Assembly (NCBI GenBank): GCA_947359465.1
Contig: OX375882.1
Span: forward strand, 48,489,509-48,553,508
Length of the DNA stretch: 64,000 nucleotides
Source: Metellina segmentata
Taxonomy: Eukaryota; Arthropoda; Arachnida; Araneae; Tetragnathidae
Direction: 5' to 3'
A program made the position numbers and the translations under genes. Below, piece after piece: positions 45,780 to 56,765 of the stretch (position 1 is its first letter; each line of letters opens with the position of its first letter). Under the pieces are notes generated by a model. It was not told the DNA's origin, did not search any database, and saw only the letters and a program-made list of their open reading frames with translations.

Positions 45780-46524
45780 GCCATGACTAGGGTTGCCAAC
45801 TTTTTCTGAGACAATTCTGGGACATATTATTGCCCCAAACTGAAATATATATATATGTATATATATGTGTGTGTAATTTCGTAATATTCTCCACTGAGAA
45901 ATCACTCAACGTAACATACCTAATTTTCCAAGAAAATTTGTTTTCATGTAAAAAAATATGTAAAAAATATTAATAGTTATTTATATGGGTTTTTTATTTT
46001 AATTATTAAACGAGCCTAATAGTCCTCTCATATACATAGCACAATAATAATAAATCTAAACCTAACCTCTTGTTGCATTGAAACTATTAAAAAATAAAAA
46101 TGGTAATGTTCGTACACAAAATAGAGATATTGCTCGTGTTTAGTTATACAGAACCGAGAGTGTTCCGAATTCTATTTTAAGAAAGTCGTATATGAAAATT
46201 TGTGTTTGTTTCCAGACCCAATTTTGAAAATAAAATTCAAATACAGTATAATAGAATTGAAAGGCAACAAAAACCATTTCTTCACGGTGGTCCAGCTCTG
46301 AACAGGCTGACATATATAGTACTGGCATGATAGTAGTGGGAGAACGGAGCTTCAATGGATAGACACGAAGTCATGTGCAAAAGAAATAACTATTTTGGAG
46401 TGTAGGTGATATTGGGGTCGATAGCTTTCTCGGAAATTCCGGGGCAATTTGACATTCAACCGGTATTCTGGACAGCAACTTAAATTCCAGGACAATCCGG
46501 GACGGTGGCAACCGTAGCCATAAC
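45780..46524. mobile_element. hAT-type non-autonomous element, 729 bp, 8-bp target duplication
   Basis: Left end TAGGGTTGCCAAC (45788) and right end GGTGGCAACCGTA (46516) are inverted relatives, continuing into GTCCCGG/CTGGGAC-type text. The flanks GCCATGAC (45780-45787) and GCCATAAC (46517-46524) are an 8-bp duplication with one change, the length expected for hAT transposases. The interior is AT-rich with a TATATATA/TGTGTG run at 45846-45874 and only short frames, no transposase. Confidence 0.72.
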
Positions 46525-46970
46525 CCGTAACTGAATAATCATATCGATCTTTAATATTTTTTAAGTCTAATCGCATTGTTGTGATGGAAAATGTTTTATC
46601 TTATTTAACAATCTGAGGTATTCACCTGTTTACCAATCTGCAACTTGAAATCTTCCCTGCATGACTTCTTATCAATTTAACCTTCTTGGTCAATAGGATC
46701 ATTTCTTTGACTACAATGTTCAAAAATCTCGTAAAGCTCACAGGTCTAGTTGAAGGAATTTCAGATATTTAAGATACAGATGTAACTGTTAAAATAGTCG
46801 AAATCAGGAAAGTCAACTCCAAAGGGTTCCTCCTAAAAATTAGGAATCAAAATACAAATAATGTGAGTGATGAAGTGAAAAGGTAAAATAGCATTGATTA
46901 ACAACATTGTCACGTAGAAAGTTAGAGAATCTCTTTTAAGGAGACAGTAAGGAACACGAGCTTTAAAAAA
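46525..46970. other. No supportable feature
   Basis: Anonymous AT-rich sequence. Confidence 0.35.
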
Positions 46971-46976
46971 CAGGAA

Positions 46977-47250
46977 AACAAAGCTCAATTTTAAAAATTA
47001 ACCTATAGTCTGATTTCTCAAAATAATTAATAGTGTTTGCAATAAAATCTAGATGTTTTCTTTGACGATTTAATACTTTTTAGTAATTAATGATTTTTTA
47101 GATCTTGAGCTTTTATAAAAAAGAAAATTTATTGCTGTTAAACAAAGCTCAATTTTAAACCTATCATCCAATTTCTCAACATAATTAATAGTGTTTGCAC
47201 TAAAATCTAGATGTTTTCTTTGACGATTTAATACTTTTTAGTAATTTAAA
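46977..47250. repeat. Local direct duplication, ~110 bp, two copies
   Basis: AACAAAGCTCAATTTTAAA, then TAATTAATAGTGTTTGCA, TAAAATCTAGATGTTTTCTT and TGACGATTTAATACTTTTTA, occur in the same order at 46977-47095 and 47142-47250, about 164 bp apart and roughly 90% alike. Confidence 0.8.
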
Positions 47251-47523
47251 ACTTTAACATTTGGAAATAAAAATTTGAACTTTTTTCTGTATTTATGTTA
47301 CGATTGTGTTTGACAGTATAAATGAATAGACATCAGAGTTGAAAGCTGCCGCCTTACCTTAAGAACAGGCTTTACAGAAACAATAAAATATTTTTGTATT
47401 AGAAATTAAAATTTCAGTTGAAATCGGCCCCTAAAAAGTTACATTTTTTAAAAATACATTAACCTAACGAAAAACTAAACGATATATCTTTAAGAGTGCA
47501 AGCTCCTAAAAAGTTTGTTCGCT

Positions 47524-47692
47524 AAGAGAGGTAGGTTGGTAGGTAAATTCACGCCACACTGAAGCAACGTAACGGACTATTAGCGACGGTTCGGGATCAA
47601 TCCAAAGATCCGAGGACAACACCTCATAATTTGAAACCACTGTCAACTGACGAGGTCCACTTAGCTGGCATCCAACTCTCACTGAGAGAAGA
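47524..47692 (-). mobile_element. SINE S1 tail and partial body, old
   Basis: GAAGCAACGTAACGGACTATT, AGCGACGGTTCGGGATCAAT, GATCCGAGGACAACACCTCA, AACTGACGAGGTCC in minus orientation. GGTAGGTTGGTAGGTAAATT is the S1-B type tail repeat. Confidence 0.7.
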
Positions 47693-47699
47693 AACGGTT

Positions 47700-48590
47700 A
47701 AATAAACATCAGGACTTGGGAATTAACAAAAGCAATGACATGATGGTGCAAACAATGAAAAACCACAAACGCCAAGTTCAAAAAATTTGTTTTACGTTCT
47801 GTTCCTCTAAACTTTTGTGACAAATGAACTGGTGAAAACAAGCAGACTAAAATAAATTCCAAACAAACATCCTGTAAACAAAAACTAAATAATTTCTATT
47901 GTCAATTTTAAAGTTTAATGCGATATAGTACTGCCTGGGAATAAGTCATTAATTCTTTTTTTTTGTGACTGGGTGTCTTCTTTTCAGAACACCGTAATCA
48001 ATAAAGGAAATAATCTACCATGACATGGTTAAATTGGAACAAATTAAACGATATAACCATTAGAATGGTTCCCATTACTCTAGTGTTTCGGTTCATGAGT
48101 TACGTCTGCTCAAAATGAAAATAAACTGAAGTACCAGATAATTCAAGTGTTATTATGGATGGGTTTTCTATTTTCATATACGTGTAGAGTCGCAGACCTG
48201 GCAATCTGTTGAAATGGCATTATTGGTTATGACGTTCCTGTTAAACTTTTATATTCAGAGAGTACATACAGGTCCCCTGCCTAGCCTGGGATACGTCAAG
48301 TCTGTTTTCTAAGTTTTAAATTGTTTGACTCTTTTTATAATTATAAACTTGTAATATTGTGTAAAGGAAGTATAACAATATATACACTACTATTTACACT
48401 CTAACATTGTGCATTATGAACATTGAGTACTTTGAATGCAGGATTTATTTCAATAAGGACCCACGAAAACTGACCTGGCACTTAAACCCGGAAAGCTAGA
48501 TGTCTAGAGTCCTTGAATTTATGTAATCGGTGAAAAAAGTCTGACAGTTACGCAGGTTTGATAAATTTTATAAAGAAATAGCTGAATAAC
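47700..48590. other. No supportable feature
   Basis: Anonymous AT-rich sequence. Confidence 0.35.
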
Positions 48591-48596
48591 CCTGCT

Positions 48597-48950
48597 CGGG
48601 TTTCAAATATGACCGCGACATTTCCCTGTTTTAACTCTACACTAACCCTGTAGAACGTGTTTCCTACCTCCACAGCTAAAATATGACCGCGACATTTTCC
48701 TGTGTTAACTCAAATACACAAACCCTGTAGAACGTGTTTCCTTGTCCATGTCCATTTATTGCAGAAAAACAAACTTAAGATTTCAAAATTGTTACTTCGA
48801 GGCACTTTTAGGACTACATGTGTGCCAATTTTCATGACTACAGTTTGGTGTCAAGACAGGAAATAAATATCCTATGTTTTCCGCAGTGCTCTAAAGTATA
48901 AGTGTACTAAATTTGGTGTAGATTGGTCAAACGGTGTGTATTTGTATAGA
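48597..48950 (-). repeat. Dispersed repeat R5, copy 2, with an internal ~80-bp duplication
   Basis: Inverse match to 35890-36189. The end block (ATATGACCGCGACATTTYCC … CCCTGTAGAACGTGTTTCC) is present twice, at 48607-48665 and 48682-48741, so this copy has a tandem duplication that copy 1 lacks. Confidence 0.65.
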
Positions 48951-48959
48951 GAATATACA

Positions 48960-51115
48960 CACACATCCTTTATAATATATATATTGATATATAGAAGATT
49001 GCATACTTACATATTGTAGAACCTTGATTACACGAGCTCACAATGAATACATACTCTGAAACAAACCAGAGTATAGATTATTCTTATTATCGTAGCTCTA
49101 TGAATCTAACAGTAGCAGTTGTGGTTATCGGTAGTGTAGTAAATGTTTTTTCTGAACTTCGTATAGTCGACTTTGTGCTAATACATCCGTTTCTGATTAT
49201 CTGAGATGGCCTCGGTCTACATTGCCTTGGATAATCAAGCATCTTCTGAGACTGTTGCCCTGCGCAATAATTCCTTCTGCTCTTTCACCCTAAGTGATTG
49301 ATCCCGGACCGTCACCAATAGCCCGTTGTGCTGTTCCAGTGCAACGTAAATTCAACAACCTACCCCAATAATATCTCAAAGTTGGCGTCACTGGCCTATA
49401 ACTCCATCTGAACAGATTGATAGAGCTCCGACACGACACGAGTTTGAAAATTAAAAGTCCATCCGCAATGACATTCGAATTATCTGGTTCCTCAGTCTGT
49501 TTTCATGTTTGAGTTAAAATGACTCTTGAATCGCGACTCGAGTAACGGGAATCATTCTGAAAGTTCCCTTGGTTAATTTGTTTCAATTTTACCCTGTCAT
49601 GTTGAATTATTTCTTTTATTGATTATGTGGTCTGGGATAAAACATCCCGTCACACAACAGAAGGATTACCGCTATGTTCCCTGGGTATATTCTACAGTTT
49701 CACATCAATCTTTAAAATTGGTAGTTGCTACTTTTTAAATTTTGTTTTACCAGATATGTTTGTTTATTTTTATACGTTGAAGATTTACTTTATTTCTTGC
49801 AATTTACTGGAAAAAATGTTGTGTTTGGGTTGTTTATTTTTGCTACTTTATTTGTCACAACACGGTTTAGAGGGACGAAACAAAAAACATTGTTTCTGCT
49901 TGTGGTCTTTTATTTTTTGCGCTATCGCTTGATTGATTTTGTTAATTTCTGTGTCTTGGTGTTTACTTTCATTTTCTTCTGTCAGCGAACAGACATTCGG
50001 CCTCTTGGTTTTTTTAGTGACATTTAACGTTTTATAGATAGTAGTCACACTTTGCAGTGAATGTCCTTGTTTGATAAATCTACATTAACAAACAATTTTT
50101 TTTGTTGTGGTTTTGTTCGTAGGATCGCAAGTACCATGAAGAGGGGTGGTAAAATTAGTGCTATGATTGAGAACCTTTGTTTTGGAGTGTAAATATTTTT
50201 CGCATCTTTTCAATAAGAATGGCTTTACTTAAAATTGTGATTTGTGTGTGTGTGTATTTTTTTCAAACAAACGAATCTATTCAGTTCAAGCAAACTACGG
50301 AAAGTAAATTTGTATAAATATGGTACGAATTGTTTTCAAAGATAAGAATTACACTTTATATTTTCAATCTCTTTGCTCTCCTGGAAAATTTACTAAGCGT
50401 GTTTTGTCACTCAGTGGCATAACCAGAGAGGGGGGGGGGATTTCAGCCATTACAAAAATTAAACTGCATCGATTTAATAACATCAATTTCAACTCCGTAG
50501 ATGTACTAAAATATTCTCCAACAAATATCTATACATAACAGAAGGTTGGATTCAGGGGTAAATTTAGTGAAAGCTACACTCATTCGTTTTCTTTAGCTGT
50601 TTATCCACAGGAAAAGGAAACATAAATCTTAGCGGGGGGAGGGGGCAAATCACCCCATAGATGTCACCGTCCTGGAATTTTACCCCACCAGAGCTGAGTG
50701 TGCAATTTTATCCCAACCTCAGTTCTTGTGAGTTGAAATTTCACACTTTTCCTCAACGACAAATGTTTATTATTTTCGACTACAAATTCTCAGATGAAAA
50801 GTGGCACTTAGTTAATATTCCAGAACCAAAACTCAACATTCTCCATCTTACCAAGTTTTGTGCATACATTTCACACCTACAAACCAAAGTCCTTTTTTTT
50901 TTTATTTGCTTTTAATTTTTCCCTGAAGGGAAGACTATTATATCAGTTGTTTTATTGTAAAGGTTAGTGGAAAGAAATTTCCTGAAAACAGCTACATCTG
51001 TATCATGGTTATGACCATTTTCTCTTCCCTTCCAAAAGAAAAATGATAATTTGGCTCCTGGTATCACTTCTTGAAACTGGGATGTATCTCAATATTTTCA
51101 GGTTGGGTTGAGTTT
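48960..51115. other. No gene; one SINE tail fragment at 49290-49370
   Basis: At 49290-49370, GATTGATCCCGGACCGTCAC, CAATAGCCCGTTGTGCTGTT and GCAACGTAAATTCAACAACC form an S1-B type tail on the plus strand. The rest is AT-rich, with overlapping hydrophobic frames near 49627-50027 made of T-rich text and a G10 run near 50430. Confidence 0.4.
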
Positions 51116-51117
51116 TG

Positions 51118-51265
51118 TGACTTATGGGTCACATTTGGCCATGCTTCTCCAAATACAAGACAAGACAACATAAAGTAATGAGCATGTAAATAAAAGTTTT
51201 TCTGACACAAAAGAGAGTAACCTGTGCCTCCTACAACTCGCAGGAATATTTTCTGGACGCATTAG
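51118..51265 (-). mobile_element. SINE family S3, diverged
   Basis: Minus orientation: CTGCGAGTTGTAGGAGGCAC, AGGTTACTCTCTTTTGTGTC and CTCCAAATACAAGACAAGAC correspond to the 34100 and 32500 copies, including a degraded B box. Confidence 0.5.
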
Positions 51266-51304
51266 GCGCCCCCATGTGCAAACATCAATAAACCTCTCTT
51301 TACC

Positions 51305-51480
51305 ATAGCGACAGGGCATCAAATGTACTCACGTTGGCGTGTGTGTTGTGGAAGTTTGGAGAGTGCGGTGACAGATCATGTGTTGTCCTCGGATTTTTTT
51401 TCTTTCGGGATTGATCCCGGACTTTACTAATAGCCCGTCGTGTTGCTCCAATGCGACGTAAATTCAACTATTTACCTACC
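51305..51480 (+). mobile_element. SINE S1-B body and tail
   Basis: CATCAAATGTACTCACGTTG, GTGGAAGTTTGGAGAGTGCG, GTTGTCCTCGGA, ATTGATCCCGGAC, AATAGCCCGTCGTGTTGCTC, ending GCGACGTAAATTCAACTATT TACCTACC. Internal deletions; head absent. Confidence 0.7.
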
Positions 51481-51484
51481 TCTT

Positions 51485-51995
51485 CATCCTAATTTGATTT
51501 TTCAAAATATCGCTCGCCGTGATTTATTTTTAAATATTCTAATATAAATTACGAAAAAATGTTCGCAGGTCACATTGCGTACTAGCCCTTGATTCGCCGT
51601 TGAGTTCAAATAATAAAATTCGGACCGACAACTAATTTATATCTGGTACCATGAGACCACCTTGGAGCTTCGCTCGAATATAAGAGTGACAGAAGGTATC
51701 GGGTTGCCTTTTATAGATCACGAGGCATCCCTCCTCTGTTCTTCGTCCAAGGCCATAAGGCATTTATAACATACCTAAAATGTAACACTACACAGGCCTT
51801 CCCAAGTGATCTTCTGGCCTGTGATGATGGAGTTATCTGCCAGTACCAGATCTAGCATTGAACTTTTTGAGGGTGTTTGAACTCATCCACTTGGACTTGT
51901 TGTTGAGCTAGGCCTTAAGGTAAGGTCTAAGCAACAATATATTTGCACACGCCCGTATGTTATCCCTAGCGCAAAAGAATCAAAAAGTACAGACG
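51485..51995. other. No supportable feature
   Basis: Anonymous unique sequence, slightly GC-richer than average. Confidence 0.3.
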
Positions 51996-52908
51996 CATAA
52001 AGCGTAGTCAAATATCGGAAAATTTATTGCTGGACCTTTTATTTTTAAAAGCATTTCTCTTGGCCGCCACCTCTATTTTCCCTGGCGATGTGCTACTGTT
52101 GTAACTGTTTCTGTCGTTGTGAAATTAACTCAGGTTGACGCCGTGATGTATGACAGAAACAATATTTAGTCAACAAAAGAAATAATTTTGACGAAAGGTA
52201 TGCAGACTCGCTTGCGTCCTGCTTGTTGACGATACATGAGCAGGAATGTGAAGCGTCATTAGGAAGTAAATTTTAAGGTATCTCTGGCGGAATACGCTGA
52301 ACATGCTCCCACCCTCAGAACCTCAGTCTTGATTCTTGGGTAAGGGGATCACAATAACATCCCATGGCAACAGCAAGTGGTCATATGTTAATACCGAGAG
52401 TCCCACTAACCGCAGGTCGTAAACTATCCAGATCTCCTTTTCGTTCAAATGGTTTTTAGGGGTGGACCTTGGCCTCCTCTTAGGGCTCGTTCATTTCATA
52501 GAATTTTTTTAAAACCCTGTCCTTTCTGAACCTTTTCTGGGAAACTATTCTAACTGTTCCATTGCAAGGCGAATGAGTTATCCGGCGTATTAAGTCAAGT
52601 AAATATTGTACACTTTATAACTGGACATTTTTATTGAAGGTTGGAGGCATATCTCGCGTCCGCCTCTATTTTTCAGGACAATGTGAAAGTGTACGCCCCT
52701 CACATCACTCAAGAACTTCCTAGAACGTTTTTTTTGACTTGGTGAGAAACGTCATTCAAAAGCTATGTAAGCAACTCATTCCTTCAAAAGAAGTTTTCAG
52801 AGAAACATGTCCTTCCGTAACCTTCCCTTAAAAATAATCCTTGCTATTCCACTGCGCAACGAATGGATCATCTTCGCCCGACGCCATCTAGCGAAGAACC
52901 ACCGAATC

Positions 52909-53270
52909 TCTACTATTATAAAAAAAAGTTATCTGTGTGCGTCCGGTGTCCAGACGAATCTATAGGATTTACAGTAATGAAATTTGGAAGACTGGCAGTC
53001 CTAATTTTGTGCGAAGACCGAATTTTAAAATTTAATCTGGAACATTTTTTAATTCATTTATTGGCATTTATTTATTATTTGTTTTCCTGTCAGGTTGAAT
53101 GGCAACAGTGTGAAGATATGGCAGATTCTAAATTTATTTTTTCCTTCCATTTCCTAGCACAAACGATTCCAGCGAAACAAAACAAATAAAATATTTTGAC
53201 TGGCGTTTATTTCATTTTTATTATTGAGTCCAAGTTTCTATCTTCGCGAACATTAAAGATACGAGTGTAA
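52909..53270 (+). mobile_element. Helentron-like 5' fragment
   Basis: Starts TCTACTATTATAAAAAAAAG and shares ATTTACAGTAATGAAATTTG, AATTTTAAAATTTAATCTGG and, later, CCAAGTTTCTATCTTCGCGA with the element at 39443-39988. The hairpin 3' end was not found, so it is truncated or interrupted. Confidence 0.55.
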
Positions 53271-53466
53271 ATTTCGATGATGAATAAAGGTTGAAATTCG
53301 GAATGAGCGAAATCGGGTGATATTTCGTGTATTTTATCCCAAACGCAAAATAATATGGACAAATAAATTGGACACAAACAAATATTGGAAATTTTTTTAC
53401 AGGAAAAATTAGTTTTAAAGTTGGAGGCATACGTCCCTCAGTCCGCCTCTATTTTTCCTGACGATG

Positions 53467-53762
53467 TGCAAGATGGAACCGGACGAGAATAATTCATTCG
53501 ACGGATAGTTAGAACAGTTTTTTTTAGAAGGTTCTGGAAGGACATGTTTCTTAGCAGACTTCTATAAAATAAGTTCACGTACAGCACACAGCCTTCAAAA
53601 ATGTTTTGAGTGAGAAACGTGGATTAAAAGCCATGTATTCAGCTCCTTCATTTCATGTTTTCTAAGAAACTTGTCCTTTCTGAATCTTCCCTGAAAAACT
53701 ATCCCAACTATTCCACTGCGCGGCGAATGGATAATCCTTCGTCCGGCGCCATCTTGCAAAGT
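53467..53762. mobile_element. Foldback/MITE with ~95-bp inverted arms
   Basis: The left arm TGCAAGATGGAACCGGACGA … TTAGAACAGTTTTTTTTAGA, AGGACATGTTTCTTAG pairs imperfectly with the right arm, whose inverse reads TGCAAGATGGCGCCGGACGA … TAGTTTTTCAGGGAAGATTC, AGGACAAGTTTCTTAG. No coding sequence. Partial relatives lie just to the left. Confidence 0.7.
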
Positions 53763-53859
53763 ACCACGCGCATGATGAATATAAATTGAACTTCGGAATG
53801 AGCGGGATCGGGTGATAAATAATATTAATTTACTGATTCCGCGAACCAGGCACTGCGCG

Positions 53860-54200
53860 TATCAACTGATGCAACTTGACTCTTCAGTTCTCAACTATGA
53901 TCGATAGTTCCGGTTCTACTTCGCCGCCGCTCAGAATGATGGCCCACAGTAGTAATTAATTTCCCGAATTTGGGAGTTGGTGATTATGCGAAATTGTTTC
54001 GTCTACGTAATTTCGATTCGACATCTCTCTCGCCACCACTGATATTGGACTCTTCTTCCGGGTCTTGTCAATCATCCTCTCCTGCTTTCGATTGAACCAC
54101 GGATTATTTTGGGATATGAACTATTTTTACGCGGTTGGTTTCAGTTGTGGGGAATTGGGAAATCCAATGCGAGATTCTCGGTGTTGACAAATAAACCGCA
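53860..54200. other. GC-balanced unique island
   Basis: Non-repetitive, balanced composition (for example CTACTTCGCCGCCGCTCAGA), bordered by AT-rich repeats. Candidate conserved non-coding DNA; no frame or splice structure. Confidence 0.25.
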
Positions 54201-54344
54201 CGGAAAATGGAGATTTTACTTCCTGTTACCCTCCATCGTGATACATGTCGGGGTTATCTTAAAATTCTTTTTATCGTCGTTTTGACGACGTTTGGCGTAA
54301 AATAGAACTGACGAAACTCGAAATTTGATCGAGCCAAAGACTCG

Positions 54345-54555
54345 TGTACTAGGGGTTGGTGCATGAGAAATATTTCATAACCTCAAATGTCCTCGAGTTT
54401 GCGTTGAAGTTTGGAGAGTGGGGTCCATCTCAGGAGTTGACCGCGTCATCAGACCGTGTTGCAAAATCACGGGGTGTTATACTTTGATCCTTACCTTCGG
54501 GATTTATCCCGGACCGTCGCACCTCCCCACCCCTTGTGTTGCTCCGATGCGACTA
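54345..54555 (+). mobile_element. SINE S1-B, interrupted at its tail by the mariner
   Basis: CATAACCTCAAATGTCCTCG, GAAGTTTGGAGAGTGGGGTC, AGACCGTGTTGCAAAATCAC, ATCCCGGACCGTCGCAC and CTTGTGTTGCTCCGATGCGA lead straight into TATACAGGG. The mariner's TA target lies right after GATGCGAC of the tail. Confidence 0.7.
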
Positions 54556-56056
54556 TACAGGGTGGTCCCGAATTCATGGTACAAACTTTAATGGTAGGTA
54601 CAGGACATTGTAACAATGATTTATTGTATAGGAATGTATAGTCGCAAGTGACGCGGTGAGGCGAAAACAGGGGAAATAACGGCCGAAAGGAAAAACAAAG
54701 ATTTTATTGAAAGCGTTGTTGACAAGTGTCATGTTTACAGTAATTGTTCAAAATTGCGTCCACCAGTATCGATACATGCTTGACAGCGTCGGTGGAGCGA
54801 TTGGCGTACACGTTCAAAGATGCCTGGTATTTCACGCACACCTGCAGCAGCTACAGATAAGCGAGCGACGAGATCCTCATCTGAGTCAACTGGAGTCTCA
54901 TAAACAAGATGCTTTAGATGTCCCCATAAAAAGTAATCGAGGCTCGATAAATCGGGAGATCGGGGTGGCCAAGGGACTGGTCCACCACGCCCAATCCATC
55001 GAGTACCAAACGTGGCATTCAGGTAATTCCGTACATCAATGCTGAAGTGTGCTGGCGCTCCATCGTGCTGAAACCACATGCGGTTACGAATGGCGATCGG
55101 AACATCATGCAGCAGTTGTGGTAACACTTCTTTCAGAAAAATAAGATAGCTTCCGCCAGTGAGCCGCGTGGGTAGTAAGTATGGGCCAATCAAAAAGTCG
55201 TTCACAATACCAGCCCACACATTAATACTGAAACGTTGTTGAAACGCATGTCGACGCGTTGCATGTGGATTATCGGTTGCCCACACATGGGAATTGTGCG
55301 CATTAAAGACACCCTCGCGTGAAAATGTCGCTTCATCTGTAAATAGCACATAATCTACGAAATCCGCGCACATTGCTGCATCACCCACAGGCAGTTCACG
55401 CGGCGAGGATAATCTGCCGGATTCAATGCTTGTACTTTCTGAAAATGGAAGGGGTGTAAGCGATTTTCGTTTAACACTCTGCATACAGTCTGACGACTCA
55501 CACCTACGTCACGCGCAACAGTTCTTGTGCTTGACTCGGGTCTATCAGCCACAATGTTCAAGATGCTTTCTTCCAGCCTTGGAGTGCGTACAGCTCTTAC
55601 TCGACCAGCGCCATGTCTGTTGACGTCGAACGCACCTGTTTCACAAAGTTGACGATGTAACCGTTGAAAAATTCTATGATCCGGCATTCGTCGATCAGGA
55701 TACTCCGCGCGATACATTCGTAACGCAGCTCTGCCGTTACCATTTGCACGGCCGTACATGTAATGCATGTCTGCTTTTTCTGCATACGTAAAGTCACCCA
55801 TCGTCTACGGCAGCACAATTGTGAATGGCGCTTTTCCCTACTGCGATGCATCATGTTCAACAGCGGCTAGACATCTACTGCCCTCTACCGGCAATCAATG
55901 ATACCAACCGATCACTCCATTTCTCTTTCCTTTTATTTCCCCTGTTTACGCCTCACCGCGTCACTTGCGACTATACATTCCTATACAATAAATCATTGTT
56001 ACAATGTCCTGTACCTACCATTAAAGTTTGTACCATGAATTCGGGACCACCCTGTA
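54556..56056 (-). mobile_element. Mariner element, DD41D (rosa-like), copy 2
   Basis: 1497 bp from 54558 to 56054 with TA on both sides (54556-54557, 56055-56056). The ~120-bp terminal repeats match those of copy 1. Compared with copy 1 it lacks 3 bp and 7 bp in the transposase and has 4 extra bp (an ATTG duplication) in the 5' leader, exactly accounting for the 6-bp length difference. Orientation is opposite to copy 1, about 36 kb away. Confidence 0.95.
54735..55801 (-). pseudogene. Mariner transposase, DD41D, single frameshift
   Basis: Same protein as at 17571-18647. The start (MGDFTYAEK) is at 55801 and the stop at 54735. The N-terminal HTH part is open to residue 148. A 7-bp deletion at about 55366 then shifts the frame, giving a stop after MQQCARIS. 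From just beyond the deletion the rest, including all three catalytic Asp residues (FTDEATF, FQHDGAPAHF, SSLDYFLWG), is intact in the next frame. A 3-bp deletion at about 55393 removes one Phe. The codon that is a stop in copy 1 is TGG here. Outside these lesions only two amino-acid differences are visible. Confidence 0.93.
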
Positions 56057-56059
56057 TAT

Positions 56060-56455
56060 GTGTGATGCGACTTTATATGTGTAACTTTATATGCGAGTTA
56101 ATATTGTGAGAAATACTTGAGTAACAAACTTACGTGGTTCTACTTAATATATTTTGCAGCATTTTAACCCACATCCCGAAAAGTCCGCCCCTGGTTGAAC
56201 AAACTCGTCATTGATCTGCCATTGTGCAACATCTGAGGTTTCCTCAGTTGTTCACCCTTGTTTCAAACGTGGAAGAGCCTGCATGAATTTTTCATCTGCC
56301 CTTATGATCTTCCTTGTGGGTGTCTCGCAGTCCCACCTTAAACACACACTACAGGTACCGTGTATGCCGAGGGATTGACTGTCACTCACTCTGGAGTGAA
56401 AGCCCGTATCTTTTCCTGTCACAGCGATAAGGGTGATGATTCTTTCCTCGAAGCA
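56060..56455. other. No supportable feature
   Basis: Anonymous sequence right of the mariner. GTGTGATGCGACTT just after the element partly repeats the SINE tail text before it. Confidence 0.35.
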
Positions 56456-56457
56456 TT

Positions 56458-56765
56458 TGTTGCTTGTTTCTCACTGGCGGCTGTAACTTACTTCTCTAGT
56501 TGCGAATAGATAAATAAACAAGAGCGATGGCTTTTTCATCTCTGCGCCCTGTAATTTACTTGCCGTGTTACTTTCGAGTGGATTGAGTTCGTGCTTTTGG
56601 GAGAGATGAGATATATGGGGTGTTTGCTAAACGCTGGGGTGAGTGGAACAAGGGGGGTGCGTTTTTTTCTTTTTGTGTCGGAAATGGCGAAAGGCGGTAG
56701 TAGCAGTTTCTTTGTCTCGCGAAAATGGCTTTCGACGGTTCGAATTCAGCTTCAAACGCTCCTGA
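56458..56765 (+). repeat. Duplicated segment D1, copy 1
   Basis: Matches 58294-58570 in order over its whole length: AACAAGAGCGATGGC, CATCTCTGC, GCGCCCTGTAATTTA, GGTGTTTGCTAA, TTTCTTTTTGTGT, GGTAGTAGCAG, TTCGAATTCAGCTTCAAACG. Roughly 80% alike by eye. No coding frame is conserved between copies. Confidence 0.8.

Larger units (their letters stand above)
52000..53830. repeat. Cluster of nested inverted and direct repeats
   Basis: CCGCCTCTATTTTTCMKGAC recurs near 52060 (diverged), 52660 and 53440. AACTRTTCCAYTGCGMGGCGAATG-type text recurs near 52550, 52845 and 53705. GAAACTTGTCCTTTCTGAAT-type text recurs near 52525, 52802 and 53668. The pair TTCGGAATGAGCGRRATCGGGTGAT lies at 53298 and 53791. 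This looks like several copies of one foldback family inserted into each other. Confidence 0.65.

Noticed and set aside
49627..50027. Overlapping hydrophobic frames resembling membrane segments
   Set aside because: T-rich DNA translates to Phe/Leu runs in two phases at once. No start context or partner.
54707..55045. 112-codon frame antisense to the transposase (also 18337-18675)
   Set aside because: Antisense shadow of the DDE region; conserved only through the element's recent copying.
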